Program-made: the position numbers and the translations under genes
Shown here: piece after piece, positions 36,960 to 50,285 of the stretch
How positions within the stretch are numbered: the first letter of the stretch is position 1
Layout of the letters: the number at the start of each line of letters is the position of its first letter
Source: Vitis vinifera
Taxonomy: Eukaryota; Streptophyta; Magnoliopsida; Vitales; Vitaceae
Direction of reading: 5' to 3'
Assembly (NCBI RefSeq): GCF_030704535.1
Contig: NC_081819.1
Coordinates: 21,424,001 to 21,488,000, forward strand
Length of the DNA: 64,000 bases
Notes under the pieces: model-generated
Seen by the model: only the letters and a program-made list of their open reading frames with translations
Database searches by the model: none
Told to the model about the DNA's origin: nothing

Positions 36960-38456
36960 CTTCCCCACTAAATGCCATTCTGTATACTGTCATGAACTTT
37001 GAGTAACTCACCAAAGATTAACAGTATCATGTGTCATGACATATACTTAAATTGGAGAAGTTTCTGGCTGGGTAACTCATTTGGTATGCCTACTCCTTTT
37101 TTGAATCATAGGAGTTTGTAAACCTAAATTTGGCGGTATTTACATAGATTTTTTCATTCAGCCTATATAAGAAAATCAAGGTAGTAAATTAAAGCCCTAT
37201 AAATTCAGAGGTTTTAATATTAAAGAAATAAAAAAATGTCAAGAAAAATTATTTTCTTTTATTCTAAGTAAAATAAGTTTGAAATAACATTTTAAATAAT
37301 TTATTAATTTTAAATCTTTTTTTCTTCTATTTTTTCTATTATTTCATTTCGAATAAAACCTGTACACAACCATGTTTACATGATTAAGAAAAATTTATAC
37401 TTATATAGTGTTATGAACCTTTTCCTTCATGTGATGTGAAACATCATAATCGCTCATCTTGCAAACATAACTTCTTCGTTATATTCTATGAGGTTGTGAA
37501 ATCAAATAGACATACACTTATTTAGGCCCAGAGTATATATTATTATGTACAAGATATTATACTTTCCCTTATATTTTCTCTTAAATTTTTCAAAAATTAA
37601 ATGTAGCTAAGCTAAGAAGTTCAACAAGACAATTATGGAGGACATATTGTTATACACCGCGTTAGATTTTTCATTTGCAAAATGAACCAACAAGTAGAAG
37701 ACAAAAACCCATTAAAGCTACTTTACTCTCACATATTCAAACATCCTATGAGCTTGATATCCACGAAAATATTAAGTAATTTAGTAAGATATGATCAAGA
37801 TATCCCTAACTACCTGATAAAACTATGGCAATGAAAATTTAAAATTTAAGGGACGGGCGACAATGTTGTGCTTATGGTTGTCCTTCTCATGAACAAGTCA
37901 AAAACATTGTAGGATAATTTAAGGAGTGTGAAGAGAAAAGGACAGAGAAAAGAGATCATTAAAATATGTGGGAGGTTGGGGTGAGTTAACCAAGGGATAA
38001 ATTACTAATATTTGTCATAACCTATAAATGATTGTGAGCCATATAGACAAAAGAAAGGTTCAAACATAGAGAATATTTAATAACAAATCAAAGAAATAAT
38101 TATCAAAAAATTCGATTTGTCCCCTCCATAAATCCAAATCCCAAAAACCCATGTTAAGACTCAAATTAGAATATTATATTAGGAATTGATTGAGCAACAA
38201 GTTGCCGACCATGATTAAGATAATGAAACAATGTTAAACGTTATCGCCTAAGAAGAGTAGTATTAGATTTTTTAAGTTTTGTAGTATGAGATTTCTTAAT
38301 TCTTTGTAATATTTTTAAAAATTTTACTATTTTGATAATCATTATAAAAACAAATAAGTGTTGTTAATAATATTTTATGAATAATTAACTATATTTTGAT
38401 TAATTTTACTTAATATGATATGGTCTCTTGATTTTCAAATCATAAGTAAATATTTT
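36960..38456. other. Upstream flank of unit C, no gene
   Basis: AT-rich DNA. 37680-37760 matches the outer flank of unit B (AATGAACCAACAAG then ACTCTCACAT). No coding frame is recognised. Confidence 0.55.
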
Positions 38457-38703
38457 TGTAACAACTCGAACCCAATTGTATAAATATTGTCTATTTTGGG
38501 TTTAAAGAGACTCTCACAACTTTAAAACGTGTTTATAGGGTTAAGAGAGACTCATATTTATATAATTTCAGGAACCTTCTCCCTTATCCGATGTGGAATA
38601 TCATATATTATGTAAATGTGTTTTAAAGCCTTGATGACCTTCTTAGGCTATGAGCAAACAATACTGGTTAGGAGCGGGTCGTTATAGAGTGGTATCATAA
38701 TCG
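38457..38703 (+). mobile_element. Degenerate LTR with primer-binding site (solo or 5'-end remnant)
   Basis: The segment starts TGTAACAACTCGAACCC and ends GTTATA (38681-38686), approximate inverted termini of an LTR about 230 bp long. Four bases on is TGGTATCATAATCGA (38690-38704), a mutated version of the initiator-Met tRNA complement TGGTATCAGAGC used as a primer-binding site. GATGTGGAATATCA inside is typical of plant LTRs. No gag or pol follows, so it is a dead remnant. Confidence 0.6.
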
Positions 38704-38829
38704 ATCATCGACCTCAATGTGAGACTTTGTTTGACTTTATAAAGATTGTTTATCTGTTTTACCTCATTATGTGTTCATATGGGGAGGTGTTTATGATATT
38801 TTATATCGGATAAAGAAGAAAGTTATTAA

Positions 38830-38882
<53 letters not shown>

Positions 38883-41029
38883 CTTCTTAATCATGTAGAC
38901 CTATTTTAAAGCCATAAGAATCTCTTTGGATTCAGAACTGACAATATTCACATGGTTGGGTACGGTTTATTACAATTTTATTGAAAAATTCACCAACACA
39001 TCCATGGGCAAAACATCTCCCTTGCCCAAAAGAAATATATAGTTGTCTTCATGTGAAAAAAATAATAATAATAAAACAAATAAAGAAAATTGACAAAGAA
39101 ATAATGATATCTTGTTCTATATAAGTCAGTTGATCAACTTGGATTTTTCATGTATTTCCAAAAAAATATTTCTAGCATCTTCATTGATGACAAAATTTGA
39201 GGGACCAGTGGAATAAGATAACTTGTAATCTCATATGATTTTCATGTAACAACAAAATTTGTTAATCTTATATGATACAAGGTACCAAAATTTTTCAATA
39301 TTGAAAGGGATTGGGCTATATTTTCTCAACACATCAAGATCTTAATATTATTATTTCAAAATATTTGTGTTAATATCATTGTCACAAATAGTTTCAAGTT
39401 GTATAGATTATTATTGCCTTAAACAATAAAATAAATAATATATTTTAAAAATAAATAAATAAATATATGAATTTGGGTTTTAAAAGATCTACTAATACTT
39501 GTTAACTAAATCACACATACACATAAGCAAAAAATAAATAAATAAATAAATAAATAATAATATGATTTGATAATCAATGTAATCCTTACGTCCACAAAGT
39601 GTATCAATATTCAACAATTCACTAATCAAAAGAAAATAATAATTACAATAATGAATTTATCGAAAAACACCTCTCAATTATGATCGACCCCCAATGTCCC
39701 GAACGAAGCGCAAGAAAAACTCCTCTCAAAAAAGTTATGTTCCTTGAGAAGTTGTGCATTGACCCCGACGTGTAATCAAACTGAATTCTATAAGTTGCAT
39801 TTGATTCTAGAAAATTTTAAAGAGAATGAAAAAAAAGAAGGAAAGCTAGAGGGAAAAATGAAAAAAATAATAATAAATTTAAACTTAATAAATTATTTTT
39901 AAATTCCACTTCAAATTCATTTGACTTATTTTTTTACTTTCTATATAAAAATTAAATAAATAAATAATGTATAAATTTTTATTGAAGTTTAATTATAACT
40001 TTTCATATTGCTTATGGTAAAATAAAATATAAAAAAAAAATCACTTTCTTTTAACATTTGTTTTCTTTACTTGAGGTTTTCCAAACCTTCTATATTGATT
40101 TTACCAAAAGATAAAAGCATCAATCATTAGTTCTATTTTCCAAGACGATATAATTCATAATACAATTGGTTGATAAATTAATTTCAGGGGGGAAAGAAAT
40201 GAAAAATCAACTTGGGATATCAAAACTATCTGCTTTTTACCAAAGAAGAATCCAAGCTTGGAACTTAACCCAAATGTGTCACATATGTTGATTTTAATCT
40301 TTAATTAATGGGCCTTAAGATTAGTTTTTAGAGTAGCCAAACTTTGGGCTTTGATCAATGAGCTTGAAGGCCTGGCCCAAACCTAATCAAAACTTGTAGT
40401 GCTTTAAAATATATATTACTCTCTATAGATTTATGTATTTTTGCATTTTTTTTTTCATCATTTTCTTTGAATTTAGTTAACTAGGAAAAAAAAATTAAAA
40501 ATAAAATGGTAAAAATACTAAGAAATAAAATTTAAATAATAAACAACATTTTTAATTAAATGTAATTTTTTTATTAAAGTTTAAACTTTTAAATCTTTCC
40601 CATAATTGATTTTTCTTCCATCAAAGTTATAATAAAAAAATATATCTAAAAATCACCCTAATGCCAAATTCACCCTAAATATTTGAGAAAATATTTAAAA
40701 TATATAAGATAACTTTGGTCTAAGTTTCCATTATTAAAATTAATTTATATAATTAAAAATAATATCTCTTTTATTGATTTTTCTCAACTTTTCCTCATTG
40801 ATTTCAAATTTTATCGATCAACCCCTTACTGACACATTACCTTTGTAAAGTTAAATTTTTAGAAAATGAAATTTATCATTTTGGTTAAATCTCAATGAAA
40901 GAAATTAACCCTTTATTTATTTATTTATTTATTTTTTTTGCCGCCACCAATATTGTAATAATTAATCTAATTTTTAGAAAATAAAATTTATCTTTTTCTT
41001 CTTTTTTTCTTTTCCTTTTAGAAAGAGCC
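38704..41029. other. AT-rich intergenic region
   Basis: Holds a (TA)n microsatellite (38833-38878), an (AAAT)n run (about 39530-39557) and a (TTTA)n run (about 40912-40935). No gene is visible. Confidence 0.6.
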
Positions 41030-41240
41030 TTAAAACCCTAGCAGAACAGAAACCCTCGATCTCTCAGAAACCATTCTGAACACTGCCCAGAGATTTACGT
41101 CTGAGAGAGAGAGAGAGAGAGAACCCCCCCATTTATAACCTTTTCTTCTTCTCCGGAATAACCCAAACAAAATCCCTGCAAAACCCTAAGAGCCCCCCAT
41201 TTTCAAGAAGAATAACCTTTTTTTTTTTCCCTTACCTTCT
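41030..41240 (+). other. 5'-leader-like fragment with telo-boxes
   Basis: Two AAACCCTA telo-box motifs (41033-41040, 41181-41188), a short GA run (41105-41121) and CT-rich sequence resemble the promoter and leader of a plant housekeeping gene such as a ribosomal-protein gene. No coding exon follows within several kilobases on the plus strand. It may be a stranded promoter or leader fragment. Confidence 0.3.
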
Positions 41241-43833
41241 ACTTTTATGATCAAACATAGCATTAGGAGTTGCTTCCTGGACAAACTCATTTCAAAGCAT
41301 ATATTTGACTGGTATAATCACCTGTGCCCATGGTCCAACTGCACCCTGACTATTTGTCCTTAATATAAAAAAATTGAATATTCAAAATAAATTTAAATTT
41401 TAAAAATAATACAAAATTTAAAAGAGTGACAAATTTAATATTTTAAAAATGTTATATCTCAATATTGAATAAATAAAAATAGAAAACATTTAAAGATATG
41501 TTTGATTTCCCAACATTATGAAGGAAAGAAAATAGAAAAAAAAATGATATGATGGAAAAATTAAGAGAAAAAAAATTAAAGAATTAGGAAGTATTTTGTT
41601 TATTTTTTAATCTTTTCCTAGGAAAATAAGGGGAAAAAAATTCTTTTAATATTTTTCTACTTGATTGGAGGTGCAAGGTGTAATTTGGGCTTCCGCACTT
41701 TGTTACAGGTGTAGTAGGGTAGGCAACAAAAGATCTGGCCCAAATATCCAATCCAACCCGGCCCATGCCCACCCACCTAAAGAATAGAACTTGTGTATTA
41801 CAGTCAAAGCCCATTGATCCACACCTAATGGACCTGCGGCCCAAGTCATTTTCTTGGTCCACCCAATTGTGCACCCTCAACTCACCTGATTAAAACGATG
41901 CGCTTTGGGGGGTCCATTGTCGACAATGAGGAGGAGTACATGAAGAATCCAATGCAAGGCGATGAAAAAACTAAAAGTTATCACATCTTTATTGAAGTGG
42001 GGAGCTTAGTAGATTGGGTGCCTTTTTCAGGGATGGAGTGCAATGTTGTTAGATAGCTTTGTTGGCAGCTTTTCAGCCAGGAAGTTGACAGGCGTGTCAT
42101 GACTTCATTCCTTTTTCTTTTCTTTTTTCTTTTTCTTTTTTTTTCTTTTTTTCTTTTTTCTTTTTTTTTGTTTTTTCCATGCATTCCCATTCCCATTTCA
42201 AGTACATATCCTCCCAATGAATCAATGCCTTTCTAGTAGTCATCATACACTCTTCCATAAAGTCATTGTGGGATGCTTGATAGGATAATGGATTAAAAAG
42301 CTAAATTCTAATTTTACAAAAATTATTTGCCTTTTCATAAGTGATATTATAAAAGGGTCATGTTGCAATACTACAAAGGTATGGTGCTTCTATTATTATT
42401 ATTATTTTTCAATTATTGCCTCAAAAGAAAATTAAATTCTAATCGATCAATTAGATGTGAACAAATTGATATTTAAGAATTGATCGATGAATTTTAGGTA
42501 GAGGTAAAAATGTCACTTGAGCTATGAGTTAGTTGGTTCCTATAAAACATGAGGAATAACACGATATTCAATCTATATTGCAGAATTCATTGATAATTTT
42601 ATATAGAGATAAAATATTATTAAGAGTTAATCAATTTTTTATGAAACATAAGATACAACAATGTGAATAAGTTGATAGAGTTGACAATGGGATAGGTTTG
42701 GGATAGGTCACTTTCATCTCGAGCTCTTTCCATTTATTCAAAATAATTTTCATTCTCGTCCCATTAAAAAAATAAATAAATAAACAGGGCAAGGCGGGTA
42801 TATGAATTTTCCATGCTCGCCTCGCTCCGTAAATAAATATATTTTATAAATAATAAAAATATTATACTTTTTTATAATTTATTTTTTTATTATTATATAT
42901 TAAAATGTAAGAAAATAAAAAATAAATTAATTTTTAAAATTAATTTCTTATTATTTTTTGAAAAAATGTATGATACCAACCACAAACTAGTATCCTCAAA
43001 TAATGACTCAATAGTTCCAAAGGTGACTTCAAAAGTTTATTAAGAAATTTGAGAGGAAGAGGGGGAAAAAAAGGAAAGTAGACAAGGAGCAAGAGGATGA
43101 TTAAAGTTAAAGGGTTAAGGCAATTATTGGCAACTTTTAACCCTAACAACTGTTGTAATTATATGGTAGTAATTGGGTGAGAAAATGGAAAGGAAAGGAG
43201 CATATATAAATACATTTCTAGATAAAATGAAATGATGTGATGTTTAGCTTTTAAATCATTTTCTATTGACAACTTTAAAGAATCTTTAAAGTAACTATTT
43301 TCTATACATTTTGGCCTTCCACTTTTAATGGGTCACTCCATATAAATGAGAAAGTTGGTTATAATTAATGAGCAAATATGATGAAGGGTGTGAGTCTCTT
43401 AACTCAAAAGGGGTGTTTGGTATGTAGGAACTGGGAGTATCATTCCTTTTCTCGATATTTTACATGTTTGGATAAATTTTATGAAAGTAGAAATGTAAAA
43501 AAAAATTATTATCGTATAAATCAAATTTCACTTATAGGTGAAAATTTAATTTATCTTAGACATATGATATTTTGATTCATTCATCCTATAAGATAATATA
43601 AAATAGCCTAAAATTATCATTTTACTCTTAAAAATTTAATTTTTTTTTTTTATAAAATATAATTCTATAGCTTCTTTTGCATGATAAATTATTCAAAATT
43701 TTATTTTAAAAAATGGATATTTGCATATTTTAGGGTTGTGGATTTTATTGGATATAATATTTATTGAAAATTAGAATGAAGTTTGAGTTTTTATTTCCTC
43801 TTTTGGAAATAAGAAAAATATTTATTAAAAATG

Positions 43834-43884
<51 letters not shown>

Positions 43885-46730
43885 TTCTAAATTTATCCAA
43901 ATACTAAAAATGGAATCACAAATTCATTTTAAATTCTACAATAAATAAGAATGGAAACAAAATATTCATTCTCATCAACCTTTCTCCCATACTAAACACC
44001 TTTAGTGTTGAAAAACCACATATCGTATTTTTTAGATAAATTATAATAGATGATTTTTCTAAAAATATTTTCAAAAAAAATTAATTTCACTAAAAATATT
44101 TCCTAAAATCAATGTTAAACAAACTCGAGCAAAGACTAAGTACTATTTTTAAAAAACTTTGTATTTTGTGTTTAGAAAATGTAAACAAATTTTAATAATT
44201 AATTAGAACTTAAAAAAAAAATTTTAATGTCCCAAATTTTTGTTTATTATTTCGTATGGGAATGTGGTCATGATTTAGGTGGTGTATAAGGTACATTACC
44301 AAAGAATCATAGGTTTTATGCTAAAAGTGTACTAACCTAAGAATCAAACCAAAAATTGACATTTGGAATAGAGTTGATTGAAAGGGAGATTAGGAATAGA
44401 AACAAAACAAAGAACTTTTTTCCATTTGATCATGTAAAGGTGGGAATCACTAAGTGGTAGGTAGGAAGTCATAATTTGGAGATTAGTATTAAACTTTTGA
44501 TTCAAAAGAAATGACTGGACAAAAGGAATAAAATGTAAAATAAAAAATAACAAAAAGGAAGGAACGTCTCTTATTGTATTTACTATCAAAAAAAACAACA
44601 AAGATAAATATAATAAGAATTATTTTAAAATATAAATATTTTAAATTTTATTATTTACAATATAAGAGAAAAGATGAGGAGTAAGCTTTAATGGGATTTT
44701 TTTATAATAATAATAAATAAATAAAAAACAGAAACTCTATTTCTTAAAAAATATTTTCAAAAATTTAAAATTTGAGATAATAAATTTTTTTAATATCTCA
44801 ATTTTTTAATCAAGTTTTAGTATTATCATTATTAAAAAAGAAAAAGAAAAACATAAAGTATGGTTTTGTTTGGAAAGTATTTTAAAAAACAGTTTTGAAA
44901 GCAATTTTTAAAAGTTGTTTTTTAATATAAAACAAGAATTTATTTGAGAAATTGAAAAGTTCTTAATATATTTTTTGTGTATTTAAATATATTGTCAAAA
45001 TAACTTTTATCCATAATATTTTATTTTTAATTATTCTTCATGGTTAGAAAATAACCCTCCTAAAATGACTTAAAATAACTCAAAAATGTTCTCTAAAGTT
45101 ATCAGATTTTTTATTTTTAAAAACAAAAAATTTATTTCACGTTTTTTGATTATCAAATATGTTTTTTTTTCTTTCTTTGCTTTAAAAAATAGAAATTTGT
45201 TTTTTAAAAGAGTTGCTACCACGAGACCTATAGACCTATAAATATTAAATTCATATGTTGTTCAACAAATTTCAAATTTACAAGTTACTAAAAAAAAAAA
45301 AAAAATTCTTGTATCCCAAAGTACATATTTTGGAACAATAAGACATTTCCAATTTCCCATCTACCTCTACTCTACATCACTTAAAAAAAAATGTGTCTAT
45401 TTCCCATTAGACTAGTTCAAATATTGTCCCAAATGTCAAATTGATATATAATACAAAATGCGTGCAGCCAAAGTGGACCGAGTCGCCCATCAAAGATAAT
45501 AAAGCAAAAATACACCACATGTCCATACCCCCATCAACTTTGATATGTTGCTTTCAAATATTTAAAGCCATACAGCCACTGCTGACCATATTGCTTTGCT
45601 AAGCCTATGAATATCATGTGGTAGCACTAAGTGCGATGGCTCATCCACTTCTGTATTATATTAGTCACAATGTGACTCATTTATGACCTTTCTCCTTTTG
45701 AAAAACACTTCAATCCTTTTTTTTTTTTTTTTTAAAGTCATTTATTTAAATGGTGAGAAGGTAGGTTGGGCTTATCTTCAATACTTTTTCTCTAACTCTC
45801 TTCTTCTCTTTTTTTTTTTTTTTTTTTCTCGGTAGTTTTAATTTAATTACGCTTGGAGTAGTGGTATTTATTGATTGTCTTCCTTTCCAACCCATCAAGT
45901 TTATGACTTTTCAACCACTAACTTAGTGACGAATGGTTTTTTAAAATATTTGTTAATTATGTTTAAGGACGAAAAAAGTCAAGTGTGACAATTCATTCTC
46001 AATTATGAAAGTATTGTCTGTTTCTATATGTCGTTTCAATCATATAAATATCATATAGTCTTAATCATGTAAATATTATCTATTTCGGTAGATTCTCTTA
46101 TGAATTCTAACAAACTTTTGTATCTTGTTCTAAAACTATAGGGATATTTTTAGTCCTAATGACAACGATATCTATATAGTAGAGAATTTGAAAACATATC
46201 GATACAAGTGTATTATCAAAAACTTTTTCATTCATCCAATGAGATATTATATATGATATTATTATCTAATAACCTAAATTTTACCATATACTTTCAATGA
46301 TCGAGATTGTATTTTCGATATGTATCAGTTCGATACCCTAAACTTTTACCCACAAGTAAGATAAAATAAATGAAATCTACCAAACATTTTATTTTTAACA
46401 CGTAATTGCATGCAAGTGAATTCCACCACACACTTTATTTTTAAAACGTAATTGCATGCTTGTAACTTATAAGAAAACAACAACAACTACTTTGAAATGG
46501 ACAAGATTAGGTAGAGAGCACTACACGTATTGAATTCATAAAATCTAATTCAGATCACACGCTTCTGATCATCCTTCATTTTCTACAAAGCAAATTAAAA
46601 ATTTACCCATGAAAATTGAATTTCATGGGTTTGCCGCTTTGCCCTATCGTCAATGCCAACCACCAGTTCCATTGAAGGGCCAAGTGCCCCCCCACTTTGT
46701 TTCCTGATGCCCCAATTTTCTTGCTAGTTG
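41241..46730. other. AT-rich intergenic region, no recognised gene
   Basis: Contains a pyrimidine-rich (TTTTC)n-like run (about 42105-42178), a (TA)n microsatellite (43837-43877) and homopolymer tracts. Minus-strand frames at 41.58-41.88 and 44.34-44.60 kb have no family signature and sit in biased composition. Confidence 0.5.
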
Positions 46731-46894
46731 GGTCCACTCAACTCACCTACTACAATTCAATAATAGAGCCACAAGAAAATAAAATATACATATAATTTAT
46801 AACAGCAAATAGATATACAAACATAACCTAATGTATAGGTACCTAAAATACAAGGACATATAAATAGAATTACACAAGGAAAAAAAATATTGTT

Positions 46895-48304
46895 CTAATA
46901 ATTCTTGTGAGCCTTCCATTTTTGAGCCACGGTTGCGAGTGCCTTTGTAGAAGACCCATCATGGCTCAAAACTTTTGCGGAGGCGTCCTTAAGGTCCTTC
47001 ATTCGACTGCGTACATCCTTTCCTTCTTCCCCTTCCATCAGACCCTTAACAATTCGAGCAATTTCATTACGATCGATTAGACCATTTTCGTTAACTTTTG
47101 GCCTCAATGCCACTTTTAAGTCGTCGGTTAATGTTATTGCGTTCATTTTTTGCTCGGCGTAGAGCGGCCAAGCGATCATGGGGACACCGCAGGCAACGCT
47201 CTCGAGAGTGGAGTTCCACCCGCAATGAGACAAGAACCCTCCGGTGGATGCGTGGCTAATAATTTGAGCCTGTGGTGCCCAGGATGACACCAAGAGGCCC
47301 CGCCCTTTGGTTCTATCTACAAACCCTTGAGGTAAGAAAGAGAAAGGGTCATTTTGAGAATGGACACTGAAGAATGAGGAATCAGCCACACGACTAGGGC
47401 TCCTCACTACCCACAAAAATCTTTGCTCACTCATCTCTAAGCCCAAGGCCAGCTCATCTAATTGCTCACTGGGGAGGGTCCCACCGCTCCCGAAAGCGAC
47501 GAATAGGACGGAGCCAAGTGGCTGGTCGTCCAGCCACTTCAAACACTCGTTCTCACCGGATCCCATCTCCGACTCCCTCTTTATCAGCGGTCCGACCGGG
47601 TAGACCGGCGGTTTACCCGGTTCGGGTGTCTGCAGAGCCTTGAGCGGTCCAGGCTCCAACTCCATGAAGCTATTCACCATTATCCCTTCAGCCAGTCGAT
47701 ATCTCTTGGTGTGGTGTAGAACCCACTTGTAAGCGTCGTTCCTCCTATCCTGAACCGGGTCGAGCAGCTGCGAGCCGTGGACCGGCACGCAACCAGGAAT
47801 CGCCACCGGTTCATTCATGTCCCGAAATTCGCACGCCACCATCTCATCCAGCTTCGGCAGGAACAGAAACAGCGAGAGAGCCATCGCCGTCGACGGGAAG
47901 AAAATGTACGGCGCCACCCCGAACTCCACCGCGACGTCGAACGCGTCGGTTCCGAAGAGATCGACGACGAGCGCCGCCACTCGGGTCTTCGAAACCAGCA
48001 ACTCCAGCGAGCTCCGGAGATGGGAAAGTGACCGAACCACAGTGAGAGAAATCATAGTCTCGATCTTCGTCTCCGCCGGCAAGTCGTCAAAACTAACCGG
48101 AGGAAGAAAAATGGAGTCTATGCTGGGAGGGAGGCTCTGGAGCACGGCCTTTTGGGCTTTGAGAGAAGAATTATCGTTGGGGATGATGAAAGTGACTGTG
48201 AATCCATGGTGGGTGACGAGGCGTTTGGCTAGTTCAATGAGAGGGATGAGGTGACCCATGCCAGGGGTCGGGAGAATGGCTATGTGGGGAGGTTTTTCAG
48301 CCAT
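46895..48304 (-). CDS. UDP-glycosyltransferase, UGT72B-like (hydroquinone/arbutin-type), copy 1
   Basis: Single-exon gene, 469 residues, full length for plant family-1 UGTs. The catalytic pair His18 (in GMGH) and Asp115 (in VVDLFGTD) corresponds to His19/Asp117 of Arabidopsis UGT72B1. The PSPG sugar-donor box runs from Trp342 (WAPQAQ) to Gln385 (LYAEQ) with HCGWNS inside. The final Gln is typical of UDP-glucose users. UGT72B enzymes glucosylate small phenolics such as hydroquinone, monolignol aldehydes and chlorophenols in the cytosol. The start is fixed by MAEKPPHIAI and by the sister copy. It has a good TATA box and a TGACGTCA element upstream. The closest paralogue is 9.6 kb away in the same orientation, differing by roughly 30 substitutions. 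The exact acceptor is unknown. Confidence 0.95.
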   Translation of the reverse strand: MAEKPPHIAILPTPGMGHLIPLIELAKRLVTHHGFTVTFIIPNDNSSLKAQKAVLQSLPPSIDSIFLPPVSFDDLPAETKIETMISLTVVRSLSHLRSSLELLVSKTRVAALVVDLFGTDAFDVAVEFGVAPYIFFPSTAMALSLFLFLPKLDEMVACEFRDMNEPVAIPGCVPVHGSQLLDPVQDRRNDAYKWVLHHTKRYRLAEGIMVNSFMELEPGPLKALQTPEPGKPPVYPVGPLIKRESEMGSGENECLKWLDDQPLGSVLFVAFGSGGTLPSEQLDELALGLEMSEQRFLWVVRSPSRVADSSFFSVHSQNDPFSFLPQGFVDRTKGRGLLVSSWAPQAQIISHASTGGFLSHCGWNSTLESVACGVPMIAWPLYAEQKMNAITLTDDLKVALRPKVNENGLIDRNEIARIVKGLMEGEEGKDVRSRMKDLKDASAKVLSHDGSSTKALATVAQKWKAHKNY

Positions 48305-48400
48305 TGAAGATGGAAAAAAGAAGAAGAAATACCAGAAAAGCTGGGTGGAGAAATGATTGAAAAGGGGAGCTGGAGTAGGAGGAGAGGAAGTGGGTACGGT

Positions 48401-48412
48401 GTATATATATAG
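48401..48412 (-). promoter_or_regulatory. TATA box of UGT copy 1
   Basis: Minus-strand CTATATATATAC about 97-108 bp upstream of the ATG. The aligned position in UGT copy 2 (about 58000-58010) reads CTACATTATC and no longer has a TATA core. Confidence 0.75.
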
Positions 48413-48597
48413 TCGTTGGTCCTTTTTGGGGGATTGTGCTGGTTATGCATGTGAGGCTCACAGTGTAAGGGTTTGTTTGGTTTTCCTCGTTGGAGGGCTG
48501 TGGAGGAAAGGAGTGTGGAACTTGATTTTTGCCTTATTTTATTTTATTAATATTATTATTGGATTTTTTTTTCCTGATATGGACAGATCTGAATATA

Positions 48598-48605
48598 TGA
48601 CGTCA
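48598..48605. promoter_or_regulatory. TGACGTCA palindrome upstream of UGT copy 1
   Basis: A perfect TGACGTCA lies about 295 bp upstream of the ATG. TGACG is the core bound by TGA-type bZIP factors (as-1 element), which commonly control stress- and xenobiotic-induced UGT genes. In copy 2 the aligned site is TGACGTCG (58795-58802): the core is kept, the palindrome lost. Confidence 0.5.
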
Positions 48606-48789
48606 TCGAAGCGTAAGGCTTATGTTATCACCTCATCTCATCATTGAGGCTTCATTCACCTATTTTCTTTATTTAAAGAAATATGATCTGGCTTTTTTAG
48701 GCTAAGGGTTAGTTCCTAAATGGGCAAAAAGAAAAAAGAACCGTTACTTTTATTTTTTATTTTAAGAAAAAAATGGTTAAATATTAATT

Positions 48790-50285
48790 TTTTTTTCATA
48801 TTTAATTTGTTTTAAAATATAAAAAATCAAATCAAATATAGTTAAAACCTGTTATCTATATCTTATAATATGTATCCACTGTATTTTTATAATATGTATT
48901 TTTTTTCCTTTTTTTTTTGTTTAAATTTATATTCAATGTTGAATAATTACTTCTGGACTGGGGATTTTTTTATTATTTTTTATTTTTTTATTTTTTATTG
49001 TCTCTTTCAAGGGTAATGACCTGCACCAAAGACTTCCAGAAACCCAACAACTCAGTGACAGTGAGTTTTCACTTTGCACTAATTCTCAGCTTATCATACG
49101 CCATTCTGCCAATTTTCTCAGCGGTCAAACACCCCATTTCCACTATCTATGATGATATTCCTTTTCCCACTTCCCAATTTGTCAAAAGCCTGGAAATTTC
49201 GATTTTGCTGGAAATCATTTTCTTCCATGGTTTTCTGCTGCCCTGCCCGCCCCCATCTAATGTGCATTTTTGACTTTGATAATCCAATTATAAAAATAAT
49301 TCCAGCACCAAAAGAGAATATTATCTGTATTTTTTTTTCCCAAAATAGAAAAATCAATTTATAATTTTTTCTAAATTATTTTTAAAAAAATCCATAATTT
49401 CTACATAATATAATCACTCCATTTCTAAAATTTTAAATACAATTTAAGAAAATAAATAAATTAGAAAATTTTCCAAAATTTTACCTTATAAAAATAAAAA
49501 TAAATAAATTCCAAAAAAAAAATCTAATAAAAATTATTAATTTAAACTTATTATTTTCTTCAAAGTTTTAACCTTTGTCTGGAATTTTCCATTTTGATAT
49601 TCCACCACCATCTTCAATGCTGTCAGCATTCTAGAAAGAAAAGTGGGTCACGCGACTCACACCCCACAAGCAGCAGCAACCCCATGCATATGGAATAAAA
49701 AAAAATGGATTATTCTCTTCTGATTGAATATCCAAACGCGCTCTAAGAGTTGACAGCATGCCTTTGATCTTTTGTACTAGAAAAAAAATGGTTGGAATAA
49801 ATATCCAAATATAAGTTCTAGTCCATGCACAATAATGGTAAGAAAAAAGGAAAAGAAAAAGATGATGAACATGATGAATAATGATGCTATGATGATGAAA
49901 TCATGAGGTAAGAAATTTTTAGATGTACAATTATCTCTTTGTGGGGACTAACCCTCAATAATCGAGGATTTGATGTTTTACTTTTACCCCTCAATAAAAA
50001 TAAAAATCATATTAAATACGATAAAAATAATAAAATAAAATAAAATATGATGATAATCAATGATGTTGATAATCATTTTAATGATTAAGATCAAATATTA
50101 TTAAAAAACATGATACCGGAACCCAAATTCTATAAGTTTAAAACTTAAAATTGATAGTTGAATATGATATAAAGTTTGGTTTACAAGGAAGTTAATATAA
50201 TTCCAAATTCTGTCTCTATTGAATATGAATTCAAATTATGTGTAATTCAAATCTTATCGATTTAGATTTTTAAAAAATTAGTATA
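48790..50285. other. AT-rich intergenic region beyond UGT copy 1 duplication unit
   Basis: The duplication with the copy 2 flank ends near 48790 (ATGGTTAAATATTAA). 49.0-49.36 kb has open frames on both strands in moderately GC-rich sequence, but no recognisable domain. Confidence 0.45.

Noticed and set aside
47777-48254. Plus-strand open frames antisense to UGT copy 1 (same again at 57378-57855)
   Set aside because: They are mirror frames of a GC-richer real gene and are conserved only because the UGT copies are duplicates.
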